From assembly GCF_000247695.1 (NCBI RefSeq), contig NW_004624776.1, positions 8,876,177 through 8,940,176 of the forward strand: a stretch of 64,000 bases of DNA. Direction: 5' to 3'. The first letter of the stretch is position 1, and each line of letters opens with the position of its first letter. Of this stretch, positions 1-13,468 are shown piece after piece. Below the pieces are notes generated by a model that was given only the letters and a program-made list of their open reading frames with translations, did no database searches and was not told the origin of the DNA. The DNA is from Heterocephalus glaber (Eukaryota; Chordata; Mammalia; Rodentia; Bathyergidae). Made by a program: the position numbers and the translations under genes.

Positions 1-88
1 TTTTTTTTTTTTTGGTACCGGGGATCGAACTCTGGTCCTTGTGCTTGGGCAGCAGGCGGCGAAACCACTGAGCCAAATCCCTGGCCCT
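1..88 (-). mobile_element. ID SINE, cut by the window edge
   Basis: A poly-T run (the reversed A-tail), then GGTACCGGGGATCGAACTC, ending AACCACTGAGCCAAATCCC. It belongs to the same intact subfamily as the copies at 36167 and 48622. Confidence 0.8.
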
Positions 89-430
89 GCTTCGAGGTGT
101 TCTTGCTCGTGTTCCTCCCCTCCCCACTTGAGAAACATACTTTTCCCTAGTGGAACAAAAAAAGGCACTGTTAAAAGGTAAGAGAAGGGGTTGCTTGCTA
201 CCAGACTACACCAAGAGAGAAAGGCAAGTATATGGAAGGCTTGAAGCTCAGCACAGGAGGACTCTTGACAGCCCCAGGTAGCAAAAGGGACTAGAGGTGT
301 GCAGGATCGCTATCTTGCACTGGCATTGGCAGGTCCTCTGGCGCACGTGGAGTCCTCAGAGTGCCTGGGTAAAAAGTGTGAGGTGAGCGGCTTCTCAGGA
401 TACCCACAGTAGACTTAATATCTGTGTCCT

Positions 431-513
431 TTTTCTTTTTGCGGTGCTGGGATGGAACTTAGGACTTTCTATATGCCAGGCAAGCACTTTACCCCTGAGC
501 TACATCCTCAGCC
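431..513 (-). mobile_element. ID SINE
   Basis: Reverse-oriented tRNA-derived SINE: a T-rich tail, GTGCTGGGATGGAACTTAGG (diverged B box), GCCAGGCAAGCACTTTACC and TGAGCTACATCCTCAGCC. Confidence 0.75.
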
Positions 514-759
514 TTCTCACTGTTTGTCTTTTTCAGGCAGAAATAGTAGTTCAGAGTCGATTGTGCTGATTCATCTTTCTCCCAGCAGCCATCGCAGCTA
601 CTCTCTGGCTTTTCCTGGATTCTGGGGTCTTCTCAGCCTAGAGAGACAGAGATTGTGGGAGACTGGCTCCTTTCACTGGCCTAAACATTCTGCCCAAGAT
701 CCTTTACGTTTCCTGAAGAGGCAAGATCCAGCTATGGGCTGGCATTGTTACTTATACAC

Positions 760-788
760 GCAGATGTGGCAGATGTGGCAGATGTGTA
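760..788. repeat. Three copies of a 9-nt tandem repeat
   Basis: CAGATGTGG appears three times in a row, the last with one change. Its origin is unknown. Confidence 0.85.
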
Positions 789-3700
789 TATGTGAAAACA
801 ACACACCCTTGTATTGAACAATATGTGCTGAGCTGAGTCCCCAGTTCACAGAAGGTTCTCAGAAGGACAAAGGATGACAAACAGTCAGATTAAAAAAAAA
901 AAAAAGAAACGAAAAACTTCAGTTGTGTAGCTCAAGTTCAGATGTCTCCAATATCTGCTCTCTGGGCAGAAATCTGATAAGGGTTGTGTTTCAGAAGGGA
1001 GGAAATTCCCAATTTGCCAGTCCCAAAGAAGCCTTGACTTTTTTGGGGGACAGCAGACTGTTCCTAACAGGGTTGATTGAAAGACTTGAGTGACCAAGGA
1101 TCAGAGATGTGGTCAGTGTTTCAAACTGCCATAGGCCATGGTGGAAGCAAACCATAGAATTGCTAGCTGGCTCTGAAGTTGTCACATGTCCCTTGTCAGG
1201 ACTTGGCCATTGTTCTGGAATAAATAAAGCAAATAGGACTGTGCATGTAACAAATTGACTGAACTGGGGTGGGGGGTGGTTAGAGGGAGGCAAGGGGAAT
1301 GGGCTCCCCAAAGAAGAACATGAGTATCAGTAATTGCAGAACACACAGGGGCTGAGTGTTTGGGGTTTATCACCAACCTTTTGATAGTGCTATCACAGGA
1401 TATGCCTGCTCACAAAGCTTGCTTTGTGAGTTTCTCCCAAGACAGGGCATTTGGCCAGAGTAGACTAAGTTTGACTGGGATAGTATTTCTGATGTTCTTG
1501 GCTCCCCAAACGCAGGTTGCATGGCGTTTCAGAGAGGAGTAGGGCACATTTGGTACCCAAGTCATCTGTCTGAGCTGTCTTGTTCACATTCTATAAAGTG
1601 AATTGCACCCAGATGGTCACTGCCCACTTCTGCTATAAGAGATAGGCTTGGCAAAGCTGGCTCGGAAAATGAGTGGGACCTGTCAATTACAAGATCCCAG
1701 GGCACCGTGAGAACCCTGTGTGCAGAACTTCTCCTGAGCTCCCACAAGATGTAGATGACAGAAAGGAAGAGCAGCCATCATGGAAAGCCGCTATAGTGTG
1801 TGCGTTTGCAGGATAGCCCACGCCACTTTTCTCACAGGCTACGTGTACTTTCATTTTTGCTTTTACCCTCTTTTCTCTTTGTTTGGCCAAAGTTTGCTCT
1901 GTAGAGCCGGTTTCTCCCATACCCATTTACCTCGCACTTTTCAAATAAACTTTTTGGCACCATTATTGGCCTATCTCATCCAATTCTTTGAGGCAAGAAG
2001 GACCTGGCATACTTTTGATTGGTGAACCATTTCTAAAGAAGCTACCCTGTACCACTTCTGACTTAGGATCGCCTCCTTGGAGATTCCTCTGCCCTATTTG
2101 GCATATTTACTCCCCCTTGTCCTCTTCTTACTTGAGATTTTGCAGAGCCACACTCCTGGGAGACACTGCTGTCTGCTACCCTGCAGTCAGTGTCACCCTT
2201 CCTGTCCTGCATATCCTGCTTCTTCCACAACCCTGCCTATCCCCAGCGAGGTGCTTTGGGAGTCTGTGGAATCTGGCAGCCTGCTTGGGCTGACTTTGAC
2301 CTCACTGGGTGGGAGTGCAGAATGAGAGCTGGATTCCAGCCAGGGTACTGGCCAGAGCTTCAGAAAAAAAACCTGTCAGGAACAAAGTCAGCCAGAGAGC
2401 AGGTGGCCGCTGAGGTGCTGGGAAAGGGAAGCTTCAAGCCCATTGACTATCAAGTTTACTGTGCCCTTTGTACCCAGATATAGTGAAAGAAGATCATGTC
2501 ATGTATGGAATTTTATTCACATTCTAGAATTGGCCTTGTGTCGTACTCTGGATGAAATAATCTGTAAGATTTCATACGGGCACTTAAACTTAGGTAATTG
2601 AAAGAAAATCCAGCAGGGGAAGTGACAAATCAGTGTGAAGGCTCCTCTGACTTAGAGATACCTGGGTGGGTGGTGGAAGTATAGGGGTGTTGGTGTCAGA
2701 CAGACTTGGATTCTGTCTTTGGCTGTGGCTCACCGCCTTCCTCTGCCATCTTCGGGGGTGCCTGGGAACCAAGAGATGGTCGGCCAGTTCCTAGCAGGAT
2801 ACTGAGCAACTAGGCAGTAGGCTCTAGTTCCCTCTTTATGTCTCTCCTCATTCCTCCATTTCTTTTTTAGTGGTGCTTCTCTTGTCTAGAAAGCTCTCTG
2901 GGTGCAATCCTACCAAGATCCTTTGCAAATGCAAGGATAAGGCTAACAATCCGAATGGGGGCAGCAAATAGCCCAGAATATCTTCTTTCCTCCCTTCTCT
3001 GTCTGCTGCTCCTTGAAGTATAGGTTGGATTTGAACTTGATGTTGCTGGTATCAGCCTTTCAAAACTAAGGAGCATTTGTTATGACCCCCGGAAGCAATG
3101 ATATAATGCAAGTAACTAGTTCTTGTTTTTAAAACCATATCAGTTGCATTAACTGTGTAGTTCCTTGCTTAGAAAATTGGCCAGTCTTATCTCAGAGAGT
3201 TGTGTGGTTCTTTCTGCCTGCAGAAAGTTTTGTATTTCATCGTGGCCCCACCATTCCCAGGAGCTCATATTCGTTTGTGGAAGCACTGCACATGATTGAG
3301 CATCGGTGATATTTGGTGAGAATGAATACAAACTTATCTGCAGTTCTGAGTGGGGAGCTGGAGTTGTTGGATCCTTCCTTGAAAGTCGCAAGGCAGTGGC
3401 AGATGGCCACGGCAGCCACGGCAGCCACCAGTGTCCTGCAAGTGAGGACAGAAATCTCTTCATTTGAGCCAAGTTTGAAAACATTAGTACAAAGAACATA
3501 AACTACCTTTGAAATCTAAAGTTTTGGGGCAATAGCATGAAAAACCCATGAATTAGCTCGTATATAAATTTGCTTTTAGCTGAACTGTTTTAACAGTGTC
3601 ATAAAACACCTAACAATGTAGGGATAAAGGTGTGGCATGTTTGTTTCATGCCAACTGATATTTAATAGCTTATGGAAAAGCTAAGTGCACTTTTTATTGG

Positions 3701-6700
3701 TTCAGGCTCTGTTATTTGTGAATATTTAAATTTGGGCTCTTTGGCAGAATGGGTAGTTCATAGTAGCAAAACAAATAAAGGTTTCTTTTTAAAAATTGAA
3801 AATGTATGGGAGATTTATCATAGGTTTGAAGCAGTATGAAGCACTATTTAAAAAAAAAAGTCATCTTTTTTGAGTTTATTGTTTTCATAAGATGTCCCTG
3901 GGAATTCTTCTATTATGGATAAAGGGAAATTGGCACTGGACCAAATAATAATTTTATTTATACTTGAGAAATTTGTGGTGTTCTCAGATGTTTGTTTGGT
4001 TATATGCTCCTGCTTCCCGAACTATGTAGCCAACGGTTACATAAATGGGGATAGAACAAATGCTCTTGGAACCAGCTGTGCTCTAGGTGGGAGGCGGTAG
4101 CCTTCTTTATTTATGTGAATCTTACCATGTGCTCCATCCCATGGGGTAGCAGATTTTTTTGATCATCTGTTTGGTTTAAGACCAGCACAGGCACTTGTGA
4201 TGTGTACTGCAAATAACCCTCACCAGATAGACTGGTTGTAGAGTAAAGAATATTCAGTGTTCTGGGCAGTACTATGAAATGTTAAGCTTTTTTAAGACTT
4301 GTTTTCAGTTGTTAAATAATATCTCAAATTTCAAGTCAGGCTCTTTGAGAAGTACAAAATCCATTCATTTATTCTTTCCCGTAACAAACATTGGTTGAGT
4401 TCTCTACAGGTGCTGTCTCTGTTACCAAATTCTCACCTTTATGAGCCATATTCCTTGGGGTTCTGCAGATACACAGCAGTTCTGATAACACAGCAGTTGC
4501 TGCAGAATCAATAAGAGGGAAAATGTTACACTCTTGCCACTGATTTTCATTCCTTTGCAAACTAACCTGCAACTGTTACGCTAAAGATGCTCACTGGTGC
4601 CTCTTTCTCTAATTGTCCAGTTTAGTGATCTGTTCTAATCCTCAACTCCCTCTTGTGCCTGAATCTTTCCTATGGTTGGCCATTCCCTTTTCCTACCTAT
4701 TCTTCCCTTTTTGAGTCTGTTGAAAGCTTTCAGTGTGCTCAGCAGTGAGACGGCCTATTAAGTAAGAATGCTGTTCCTTATTCACTTGGTCTGCAGAGCA
4801 TCTTTGCAGAGAGGCTATCTGTGGAAGTTGGGGCCAATGGCGTGGTCCGAGGAAGGTGTACATGTCAACGCCCAGATGTAGCAAACAGAGATACTGAATG
4901 CCAAGTTAAATTTGAATTGTACATTAGCAATGGAAAATTATTTAGTATAAGAATAATAAAAATTATTTGTTGACAATACTTGGGACATAATGATAATCTA
5001 TTTGGGGCATAATTATATTAAACAATTACTTATTATTGACATGCAATTCATATTCAATCTGGCAGTCCTTTATTTGATGTATCAGCTGCATGGTGAGCAA
5101 CTACCAAGACATGCTATGCTTGGCACCTGGCACACTTTGAAAAATGAGGTGCAGGCTTGAGGGAGACAAGTGCAGTCGAGCACTCCTTGGCTTCACAGAA
5201 GCCCATCTGCCTCTGGACTCTTCAGAGTTGCTCTTCTCCCATTCCTTAGTGTGGCCCTTCCTCCTTCGGTTGGTTCCCAGAGCGTGGCTGTTCCCATGGT
5301 TCTTTTAACAGCCTTCTTGCCTCCTGAGAAACCTCCTCCAAAAAGCCCTTTCCTCTGAGTGAGCCATATCTTTAGCCCTGGTTTTGGGTTCTCACACATC
5401 CAGCTACATGCCAGGTATTTCTAACTGCTTTGCTGGACACAGTACATTGTGACAAGACTTTTTTTGATCTTGAGGATATTTTGACTAATTTAGGAACATA
5501 AATGTTTTATCAGAATTAGGTTATCACCTTGAATTATTAATGACAGTATTTTTCTGACTGAACTTCAGTTTGAGTCATCAACTTTTTAGAGCACAGATGT
5601 TGGTTAAGTTGTCCATTTTTAAATGAAACTACTCTCAGCATAATTATTTACCATTGTGAGATTGTTAATTACCAGGGTTTTTTAAATTCAAAATTTCAAG
5701 GAAGTTTTTTCTATATTTACCAGCCATTTGTCCATAGCAAATAACTATGGTGGACCTTAGCTCCTGCCGTTGTTTTCTTTTGTGCCTCTCATTCTTTCAA
5801 AGTCCCTCCATCATGTTTTCACTGCATAGAGTTGGTCTTGCCCGCTGTGTGTGTCAGTTGTGCGGTGGTTTGGTTGATAGGCTGGTCTTTGAAGTGCTGA
5901 GAGCAGTTGCATTGAGAGTGCCTGGGTCACCTTCATTGACCAGCATATTGATCTACCATGTTGCTCATTTATGTCTTTTACAAGCTTTTGCTCATTTGTA
6001 AATTATAAGTCAGAGCAAAGAGTGTACAGTGGAGTCCAAATGGCAGGAGCACAGTGTCTGTCTTATAAGATATGATTTAATTATGTGATGCATGTTTAAA
6101 AGAAATTATTATACTAAAAGACACATTGCCATGAATCCCCCTCAAAATACTCCCCTTTGCTTTGAACTCACGTAGCCCATCATTTTTGTCACTTTCTGAA
6201 GCAGTTCTGGAAGTCCTCTTTCCTGAGTGTCTTTACAAAATATGATCAAGAATATAGCAAATGCTGCTGCCAAGGGTCATCCAATGGAAAGGCAGGCTTA
6301 TAAAAACATTACAGTGTGTCCTCATTCACTATTCACTAGATCTGGCGTCATTTGAGTTTTGGCTCTTCCCCAAGTCAAAATGACTATGAAAAGTAAATAT
6401 TTTGAATGATGCAGGACATTGAGGTAGCTACAGTAGTGCAACTAAAGACACTCACAGAAGAGGACTGCTTCAGAAATTGGCAAGAGTGATGGGATAAGTG
6501 TGTTTGAAGTGAAAGGGAGAATAAATGACAGTGTATTTTTTATTGTAATAATTTTTAAAAATATAAATATTCATTGCATTTTTTTTCTCATACCTAATAG
6601 GTCTTTGTCCTCAGCCCAAGCTTAGTACTTCCAAATTCAAACCGAGGGTTTTTTCCATTCATAGACATGAGGTTTGAGAGTTAATCTTTGCTTGTCCCCA

Positions 6701-7610
6701 TGTCTTTCATGTTCAGTAACTAATTGCATCCTGTCAATCCTTCCCAGTCTTTTGCATCCTCTTTTCCTTCTCCTTTTACCACACTAGTGCAGTTACTCCA
6801 AAGTGGTGTCTTCCAGTTTCCCAACCCTTCATTTTTAAGATATCCTCCCAAGTGGTCTCTGTGCCTTTCTGTAAAAGTCTTTACTGTCCGTTAAATCACA
6901 TCTTCACCTTTATCTGTTGCCCACAGTTTCTAACAGAGTATGTATATGGAGGAGAAAACCTAGTAAGGAACTCTTGGATAAAGGATCCCAGCTTTGCCCT
7001 TGGGGGAGTGGGGGCCCTAGGCTTGTCCATTGGGCTGTTCTGAGTGCAGGTAGACCAGGTGGCCCAGAGAGTATGTTGCACTTGCATGCCAGGGGTCTAT
7101 AGGCAGCTTCCGAGCTCTGTCCACCTGTCACCCATGTCACAGGTAGGCTTAGGTCTGGGCACTGGGTGCCTTTGTGGCTGCTAACCACCTGGCAAAAATC
7201 CTTCCCAGTGACATTTCATTTTGACCTTTCCTTTGAAAAAGGTTTCTAAAGCAACACTGTCCACATAAAGGTCAACAAGAAAGAGTAGATAATATGTCGA
7301 CAGAAGTGTAAGTTGAAAGGCAGGAAGCCAAGTTGCTTAATATAACCAGGTTGGAAGGGATGAGCAAAAAAAAAAAGCCCTTGAAATTATCCTTTAATCA
7401 TTTGCCTTTGGAGATGTAAAATGGGACATGGAAAATAAACATTTCCATTCAGTGTATACATAGTTGAGTAAAACAAATACCTGGGCTTTCAGAGGGTCCA
7501 GACCTCCTGTAAAGTGGCCTCTCTTGGCTGGGCATCCTTTTTCTTTCTGAGTTCAGAGTGGAAGAAGCAGCTATGGTTGCATAGGTAAAGCCAAAGCATT
7601 GCTTTTATTT

Positions 7611-7686
7611 TTGCTGTGCTGGGGCTGGCCCAGGGCTTGTATGTGCACACGGCAAGAGCTCTACCACTGAGCTACAACCCCAGCAC
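7611..7686 (-). mobile_element. ID SINE
   Basis: TGCTGGGGCTGGCCCAGGGC followed by GAGCTCTACCACTGAGCTAC and AACCCCAGC, reverse orientation. Confidence 0.75.
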
Positions 7687-8103
7687 ACATTTCCTCTTTT
7701 AATGAGAAGTTAAAGCATCCAAATTTGGCCAGGAGCCAAACTGAGATGAAGTCTGTGGTGGGGCATGACCCACAGTGGACAATGTGTGTTTGCTTCACGA
7801 AGTTTAAATGTTACTCGGTGAAATCCACAAAGGCTGTGAATACTGTTAACCTCTTCCAGCACAAGTGTATAGGCAAAGGCTTTGTTTGTTATTGCTTTAC
7901 ACACTGGGGCATTCAAACATTGAAAAATTTAAAAATAAAAACCCGAGGGTAAAAACAGTCATTGTTTATGCATTTACAGTTTTCCCATTTTGTTTATATT
8001 TTTAAAACTTTGAAGACAATTTTAATATTTCTGTACAGCAGCCTTCAAATCTTTCATCATCAGAATTAAGACAGATGGAAATAAATAGAAAACATATTTA
8101 CTT

Positions 8104-8172
8104 ATTTATTTTTGTGGAACTGGGGATCAAAACCTGAGCCTTGTGCATGCTAAGCAAGTGCTCTATCATTAG
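8104..8172 (-). mobile_element. ID SINE, diverged
   Basis: AACTGGGGATCAAAACCTGA, then CATGCTAAGCAAGTGCTC. The A-box end is eroded. Confidence 0.65.
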
Positions 8173-8328
8173 TAACCTTATTTTTTAAAACATATGCTTT
8201 TCTAGTGCTTTGTCCACTACAAAATACCTGCCTATCATGAAACAGTTATGCTAAGTACTTAATCATCATAGCACTTTATACATTGGCTACTAGTAAGATC
8301 TCATAGATTAAGAAACATAATAATATCA

Positions 8329-8470
8329 CAAACATATAGCACTATGTGCCAGGTACTCTTCAATGCTCTATATAGATTATTCATTTAAATTTCTTTGTCT
8401 TGCAGAGGAGACAAAGGAAAGTGAAAGAAGTTAAATAACTTCCTTACATTTTGAGCCTAGTGCATTCTGA
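8329..8470 (+). mobile_element. MIR SINE
   Basis: CACTATGTGCCAGGTACTCT, TTATTCATTTAAAT and AGTTAAATAACTTCC follow the MIR order. Confidence 0.7.
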
Positions 8471-8974
8471 GATTTCCAACTCTATCTTGCCTCTCTTCAT
8501 CTTCACAGAAGGAACAAGGTGGGCATGGGGCGGGGATGTTGGTGTGGCTGATGTGAGTCATTATCATGATTCATACGGAACAGAGTTGTGGAGCTGAGAT
8601 CACACAGCCAGGGACAGCCAGGGTTTCAGGTTCCTCATCAGAGCACTGAGAAGACGTAAAATACTACACAAAAATTTTTCCATTCAGTGTTCACTCAGTT
8701 TGACAAATCAGTGATGCAGCTGGGCCCAAGGCAGGCCCTGGCCTCCTCTTCCCTGCTCAGTTCAGAGCAGAGAAGGCTCAGGAGGGGGTCTACTGTGCAT
8801 AGCATAGTAGGCATTTCATTTTATGCTGCAGAGAATTTTCCCCTTTATTTGTGTAACATGTCTGGGATGTCTGTGGACAGACAAGGTGATAACCTCGCTC
8901 AGTGGTCAGAATCTGGCTAGCTCCTGTGAAAAGAGCTTTGGTGGATGGCCGCCCAGCCACTTCGAGCTCAGATG

Positions 8975-9065
8975 ACCACCATCTGAGGTTCTGTTTTTTC
9001 CTTTATGAAATGGAGATTGTTGGTTAGACTTAGCACAGTGTCTGCAACATACTAGCTGCTTAGAT
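8975..9065 (+). mobile_element. MIR SINE, 3' part
   Basis: TTCCTTTATGAAATGGAGAT followed by TTAGCACAGTGTCTGCAACA and a final TAGCTGCTTA, as in MIR. Confidence 0.55.
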
Positions 9066-9884
9066 GTCATTAAATTGAAGAATATTTAAAAAACAGTTTG
9101 TTTTGATAGAGCAATGTATTCTTGTATTGGATACCTAGATTCTGTGCATATTTCTGAGAGTAGGATAGTAGTTATTAGTGTAGCGTTACTTGGGAGCAGC
9201 TCATATTGGAGTGAGGAGGTCTGTTCAAGGTTCCTGCCAAGGGCAAGATTATAGAGTCAAGCCATTCTCCTTAGGAGTGGATTTAGAACTTGCATTTGGG
9301 GAGTTGACGTTAATAGCTGCAGATGTCTGAAGCTCACTGTCCTAATGGCTATAGCCATCAGTGGCCCTGTGACATTTTCAAACTGGGCAGTTTGAGTTGA
9401 GTTTAACGAAGCAGCTATTACAAAGGCAGGGCAGGATGTTAGTAATCCAGAGTTGTGAGAGAGAGGCCCTGAGCACCCCAGAACCTCCAGCCTGTAGGAG
9501 AAGAGAGGGTTTGGTGGCCACACCTGGCTGTGTGAGTGGGCAGTCATCCATTGGCACCTGGAAGTGGAAGGCTTCAGTCATTCTCCTTCCTCCTGTATCA
9601 GCAAGCTTGGCTGCAGACAGGTGAGTCTCGGAGTGGAGAACCACACAGGTGAGCCTCAATGTGGAGAAGGCCGGTAAAGGCTGAGCAGCTCCAAGGGCAA
9701 ATAAGATCTGATTTTGGCTGAGCTGAGGACAAAAACAGGTTAGTGGCAGCCCAGACTTTCTGTTTGCTTTAGACAAGACTTAATTCTAAAAATGTCAAAG
9801 TGACTGGACAGAGGCCCATTTTAAAAGCATTGAAGTTAATGGCTTCTTTCATAGTCTGCTTCTTTACTTAGAAGCCTGAAGACC

Positions 9885-9985
9885 TGAGTTAAAGTGTTTA
9901 AGTCATTCAGTACACTTGCACTTGAGTTACCTCCTGGTGAAATAAAAGTGTAGACTAGCTCAGGGCTTAGCACACAGGTTCTGTA
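9885..9985 (+). mobile_element. MIR SINE, diverged
   Basis: AGTTACCTCCTGGTGAAATA and TCAGGGCTTAGCACACAGG match the MIR 3' part loosely. Confidence 0.45.
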
Positions 9986-11964
9986 AAGTGTTGTATCGTA
10001 AATATTTTAGGTTTTGCAGGCTGCGTGTAGTCTCTATGCATAATCATCATCATGTTTTTCTTCTTCCTCATCCTCTCCTTTTTAATTCTTCTCTACAAAC
10101 TTAAAAAAAATCGTTTTTAACTCGAGATTGATACAAAAATGGGCCAAGAGCCATAGTGTGGTTTTTCTGAGTGTGCTGTGTTTGATTGTAGGGAATACAC
10201 AAACAAGCGGTTCTGTTTCCGTGGTGCCCTAAATTCTAATGTGAATTAGGAAAAAGTAGATAACAGACACATCAGGAAGGCCCTGTCCATAGCTTATAGC
10301 CTTCAGGATCCCTGTAGGAGGCAACTGGCTCTCAAATTGTATCATAGAGGTGAGTTTATTATCTGGCTTTCAACAGTTTGGGTGTGCTTCATTTGAGAGT
10401 AATATATAATTTTTCAGGAAAAAATATTAATTACTGTGTATGCCACACACTGTAGGTCAGAGTGGATTAGATCATCTTTTCCTTCCTTCCCCTCACTGCA
10501 TTCCTCCCTTATTTCATATTTCATAGGTAGCTTGTTGGGACTGTTTCACACAAGAGGGCAGAGCTATTTTTTTCTTTTTTAATTAGTATATGTTTGCAAT
10601 ACATAATTACATTCATCTCAGGGAATTGCTACACATACATCTTAATCATTTTTACTTCCTCTCGCCACCCTCCTGTTTCCCCCATTCCCAGGTCCCCAGT
10701 GCCAGGTGCATGGAGTGCCCAGCCCACCCACAGACCCCAGGGAAGAGCAGTCCCTGGTGGGAGCGCTGAGGCTTAAACCACTCCCAAGCTTAGGGGCACT
10801 TCAGCCTGCATGAGTGCACATTCTGTGTCCTACCTGTGCTCCTGTGTGGACCTGCAGCAACCAGCTGGCAACTTAGCAAGTTTCTCTTCAGTCTATGAAA
10901 ATACAGAAATCCAGAGGCCAAGACTTGTGAGTTCTTGCTTAACTCCGTTTGGTAATTACAGGCCTGGCACAGGCAACTTTCTCCTTCCTGGACCTGTGCC
11001 ACCCTCATGGGCTCCAGGCTACATCCAAGGCTCATTTGTCTCTGTGGGTGTCTTTAGAGCCACTGCCCTGCAGTCCTAGACACCTCTGTGGGAGCAAAGG
11101 CATGGACTTGTACCTAGCAGCTCCACATGCCCAGGAGTGCCATACGAAATCACCTGTTAGGTGTGCCTGAGCAGCCCAAAGGCCACCAAAATGTGGCACC
11201 CAAACCTTGTGCACATTTTGAACATTCAGCTTAGGAAGTGTCCCTAAATTTGCCTCCCCCTCACTGAGCTAGGCATGGCTTCCCAGCCTTGCTGGTGACT
11301 TATTAGCCTTGATAGCCACTCTGGAGTCTTTAGGAAACAGTACTGTACTGGGGCTAAGAGACTTGTCTTCTCTCACTGCCTGATGAGCCATTAATTCCCC
11401 ATTACCTCAAAGGCAGGCCTTTCGCTGTAAGAGCCTGGACCACAGGCACATCCTGAGTAGAAGGGTCCCTCTGCCCTGCATCCTGTTTGGAGCTGAAAGC
11501 TTAGAAACTAAGTATATTACATCATTTAAACCAGCATATGCTTCAATCTGCCGTCATTTTATTATCCTGTTTACAGGACTCCATAAAATCCTCAAGTATT
11601 AAGACTGGAGCTTATGTTCGGAGTGTCACAGAACCACAGAAGATGAGGCAGGCTGGTGGGCAGGGTTTATTAACTAGGAGCTAATGCCACAACCCTAAAA
11701 CTCTCAAAGCAAAATGGCTATTTCATATAATAAATGGCTTATGTGAATGGAGTGGCAAGCCTCTTACCATCTGCTCTGGGAGTTGTAATTATTGATTTTG
11801 GGGGAGTGGGTGAGTGATTTGACTTGAAGCAGAATTAAAGTATGTGGGAGGAAGTACTGATGTAGCAACTGAACTGTTTGAGTCCATATGGTGGGATCAA
11901 TAGGAAAACTATACTGTGGTCTCCTGTGGAGTGGGTTCCTCTTAGCTTTTCCAACAATGTTATT

Positions 11965-12520
11965 AAATACAGTTTACATACTATAAAGTTTACCCATTTA
12001 AAGCAGTGTAAGTTCAGTGGTTTTTAGTATATGCACAGGGTTATGGTACCATCACGGTAGTTTTAGAACTTTTTCATTCCTCAGCCCCCACCTACTCCTT
12101 CTCAGTCACTTCCCTTTCCCTTCTCTCCATCCCGGGCAGCCAGGACTCTCCTTTTCTGTCTGTGTGGGACACTTCACATACATGGAATAACCCAACTTGT
12201 GGTCTTTTGTGACTGGCTTTCACTTAGCATAGTATTTTCAAGGCCTGTTCATGTTGTGACATGTGTTGGTACATACTTCTTTACTTTTTGTTGATAAATA
12301 GTATTCCATGATATGAGTATACCACAATTTGTTTTTCTGTTCAATTGATGGACATTTAGGTATTCACTTTTTGGCTCTATTATGAATCATGCTGCTGTGA
12401 ACATTTGTGTAAATACAGGCTTTCATTCATTTTGAGTACATCCCTAGAGTGGAATTGCTGGGTCATATGAGCCAAATCTGAGTTAAACCTTTATATTTAA
12501 CCTTTTGAGGAATCTGCTTA
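11965..12520 (+). mobile_element. L1M-type LINE-1 3' fragment
   Basis: Has the phrases TTTAGTATATGCACAGGGTT, CTTTCACTTAGCATAG, AGTATTCCATGATATGAG, GATGGACATTTAGG and GGAATTGCTGGGTCATATG in the order found in old mammalian L1 3' ends. A second piece of the same type lies at 12556-12672. No open frame remains. Confidence 0.65.
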
Positions 12521-12555
12521 GTTTTGTTTCTTTGTTTGTTGAATTGTAAGTACTT

Positions 12556-12672
12556 TAAAATTGTGGTAAAATACACAAAGATGTATCATCTTAACCATTT
12601 TTAAGTGCGTGATTGAGTGTCAGTAAGTGCATCGACACTCTTGTAACTGTCATCACCATCTTCCTCTTGGGT
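12556..12672 (+). mobile_element. L1M-type fragment (second piece)
   Basis: TTGTGGTAAAATACACAAAG and CATCTTAACCATTTTTAAGT match the region that lies next to the piece at 11965-12520 in L1M elements. It may be part of the same insertion, broken by rearrangement. Confidence 0.55.
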
Positions 12673-12700
12673 TTTTACTTTTACTTTTTTAAATATATAG

Positions 12701-12785
12701 TTTTATTTTGCATTTCTGGGGATGGAATCCAAGGCCTCATGCATGGTAGGCAAGCACTCTGCCACTAAACCACATTGCCAGCCCC
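12701..12785 (-). mobile_element. ID SINE
   Basis: TTCTGGGGATGGAATCCAAG, GGTAGGCAAGCACTCTGCCA, then ending TTGCCAGCCCC. It lies just after the L1M pieces. Confidence 0.75.
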
Positions 12786-13316
12786 CTCTTCTCTGGTTTG
12801 GATGAAACAATCCCCACCATTTCTTGGGCCCCAGAAAGGGAAGATAACTTGGGGTTTCACTTGACAAAAGGGTGAGTTAATAATACACAAACTTGGTGAT
12901 TTGGGGGAACTGTGAGGGTCTAGATACAGAAATGGATCCCTGGCCTATAACCACAGGGTCCCTCTCAGATTCGGCTGTTTAAAAAGAAGAATAAAAACAT
13001 CGGATAAGAGGAAAAGGGCGGGAGTGACTTAAAGAGGCTGACCAAGAACTGGGAGAGGGCCACCTTCTGCTTCCTAGGGAGATCCCACTAGGTGTGTTTG
13101 AGGAACTTCTTCCCAGGTGCCTCTCCAAGGCACAAATAGAGGTGAAGGAGGCTTATTTTCATGTAGATCAATTTTCTATCCACTTAGGCCCTGGCAGGTG
13201 GCATAAGGTCCTTGATTTACAGGGGAGTAGATGAGCACGGGCTGAAGTTTAACCCTTTGCTTTTAGGGGAAACCATCTGTAAGCTAGAAGAGATCTTAAA
13301 GAAGGTTGGCCTAGAC

Positions 13317-13468
13317 CAGTGATGGTGACCCTTTTAGAGACAAATGCCCAAGCCGTAGCCCAAAACCCACTTATTAATCACAGAGTGCCAACACTATAAT
13401 TAAATCTGAACACTGAGGTTTTAGTTTAGAAACAACATCCATTAACATCTTTTGGTTAGCCACCACTG
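13317..13468. mobile_element. SPIN-like non-autonomous hAT transposon (MITE)
   Basis: A 152-nt element with terminal inverted repeats: CAGTGATGGTGACCC at the left, and a right end whose reverse complement is CAGTGGTGGCTAACC. It is flanked by 8-bp duplications GCCTAGAC and GCCTAGAA (7 of 8 match), as hAT transposases make. The interior keeps phrases typical of SPIN elements, such as CTTTTAGAGAC and CAAAACCCACTTATTAATC. The family name is from memory of the SPIN consensus; a related hAT MITE family is the alternative. Confidence 0.75.
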
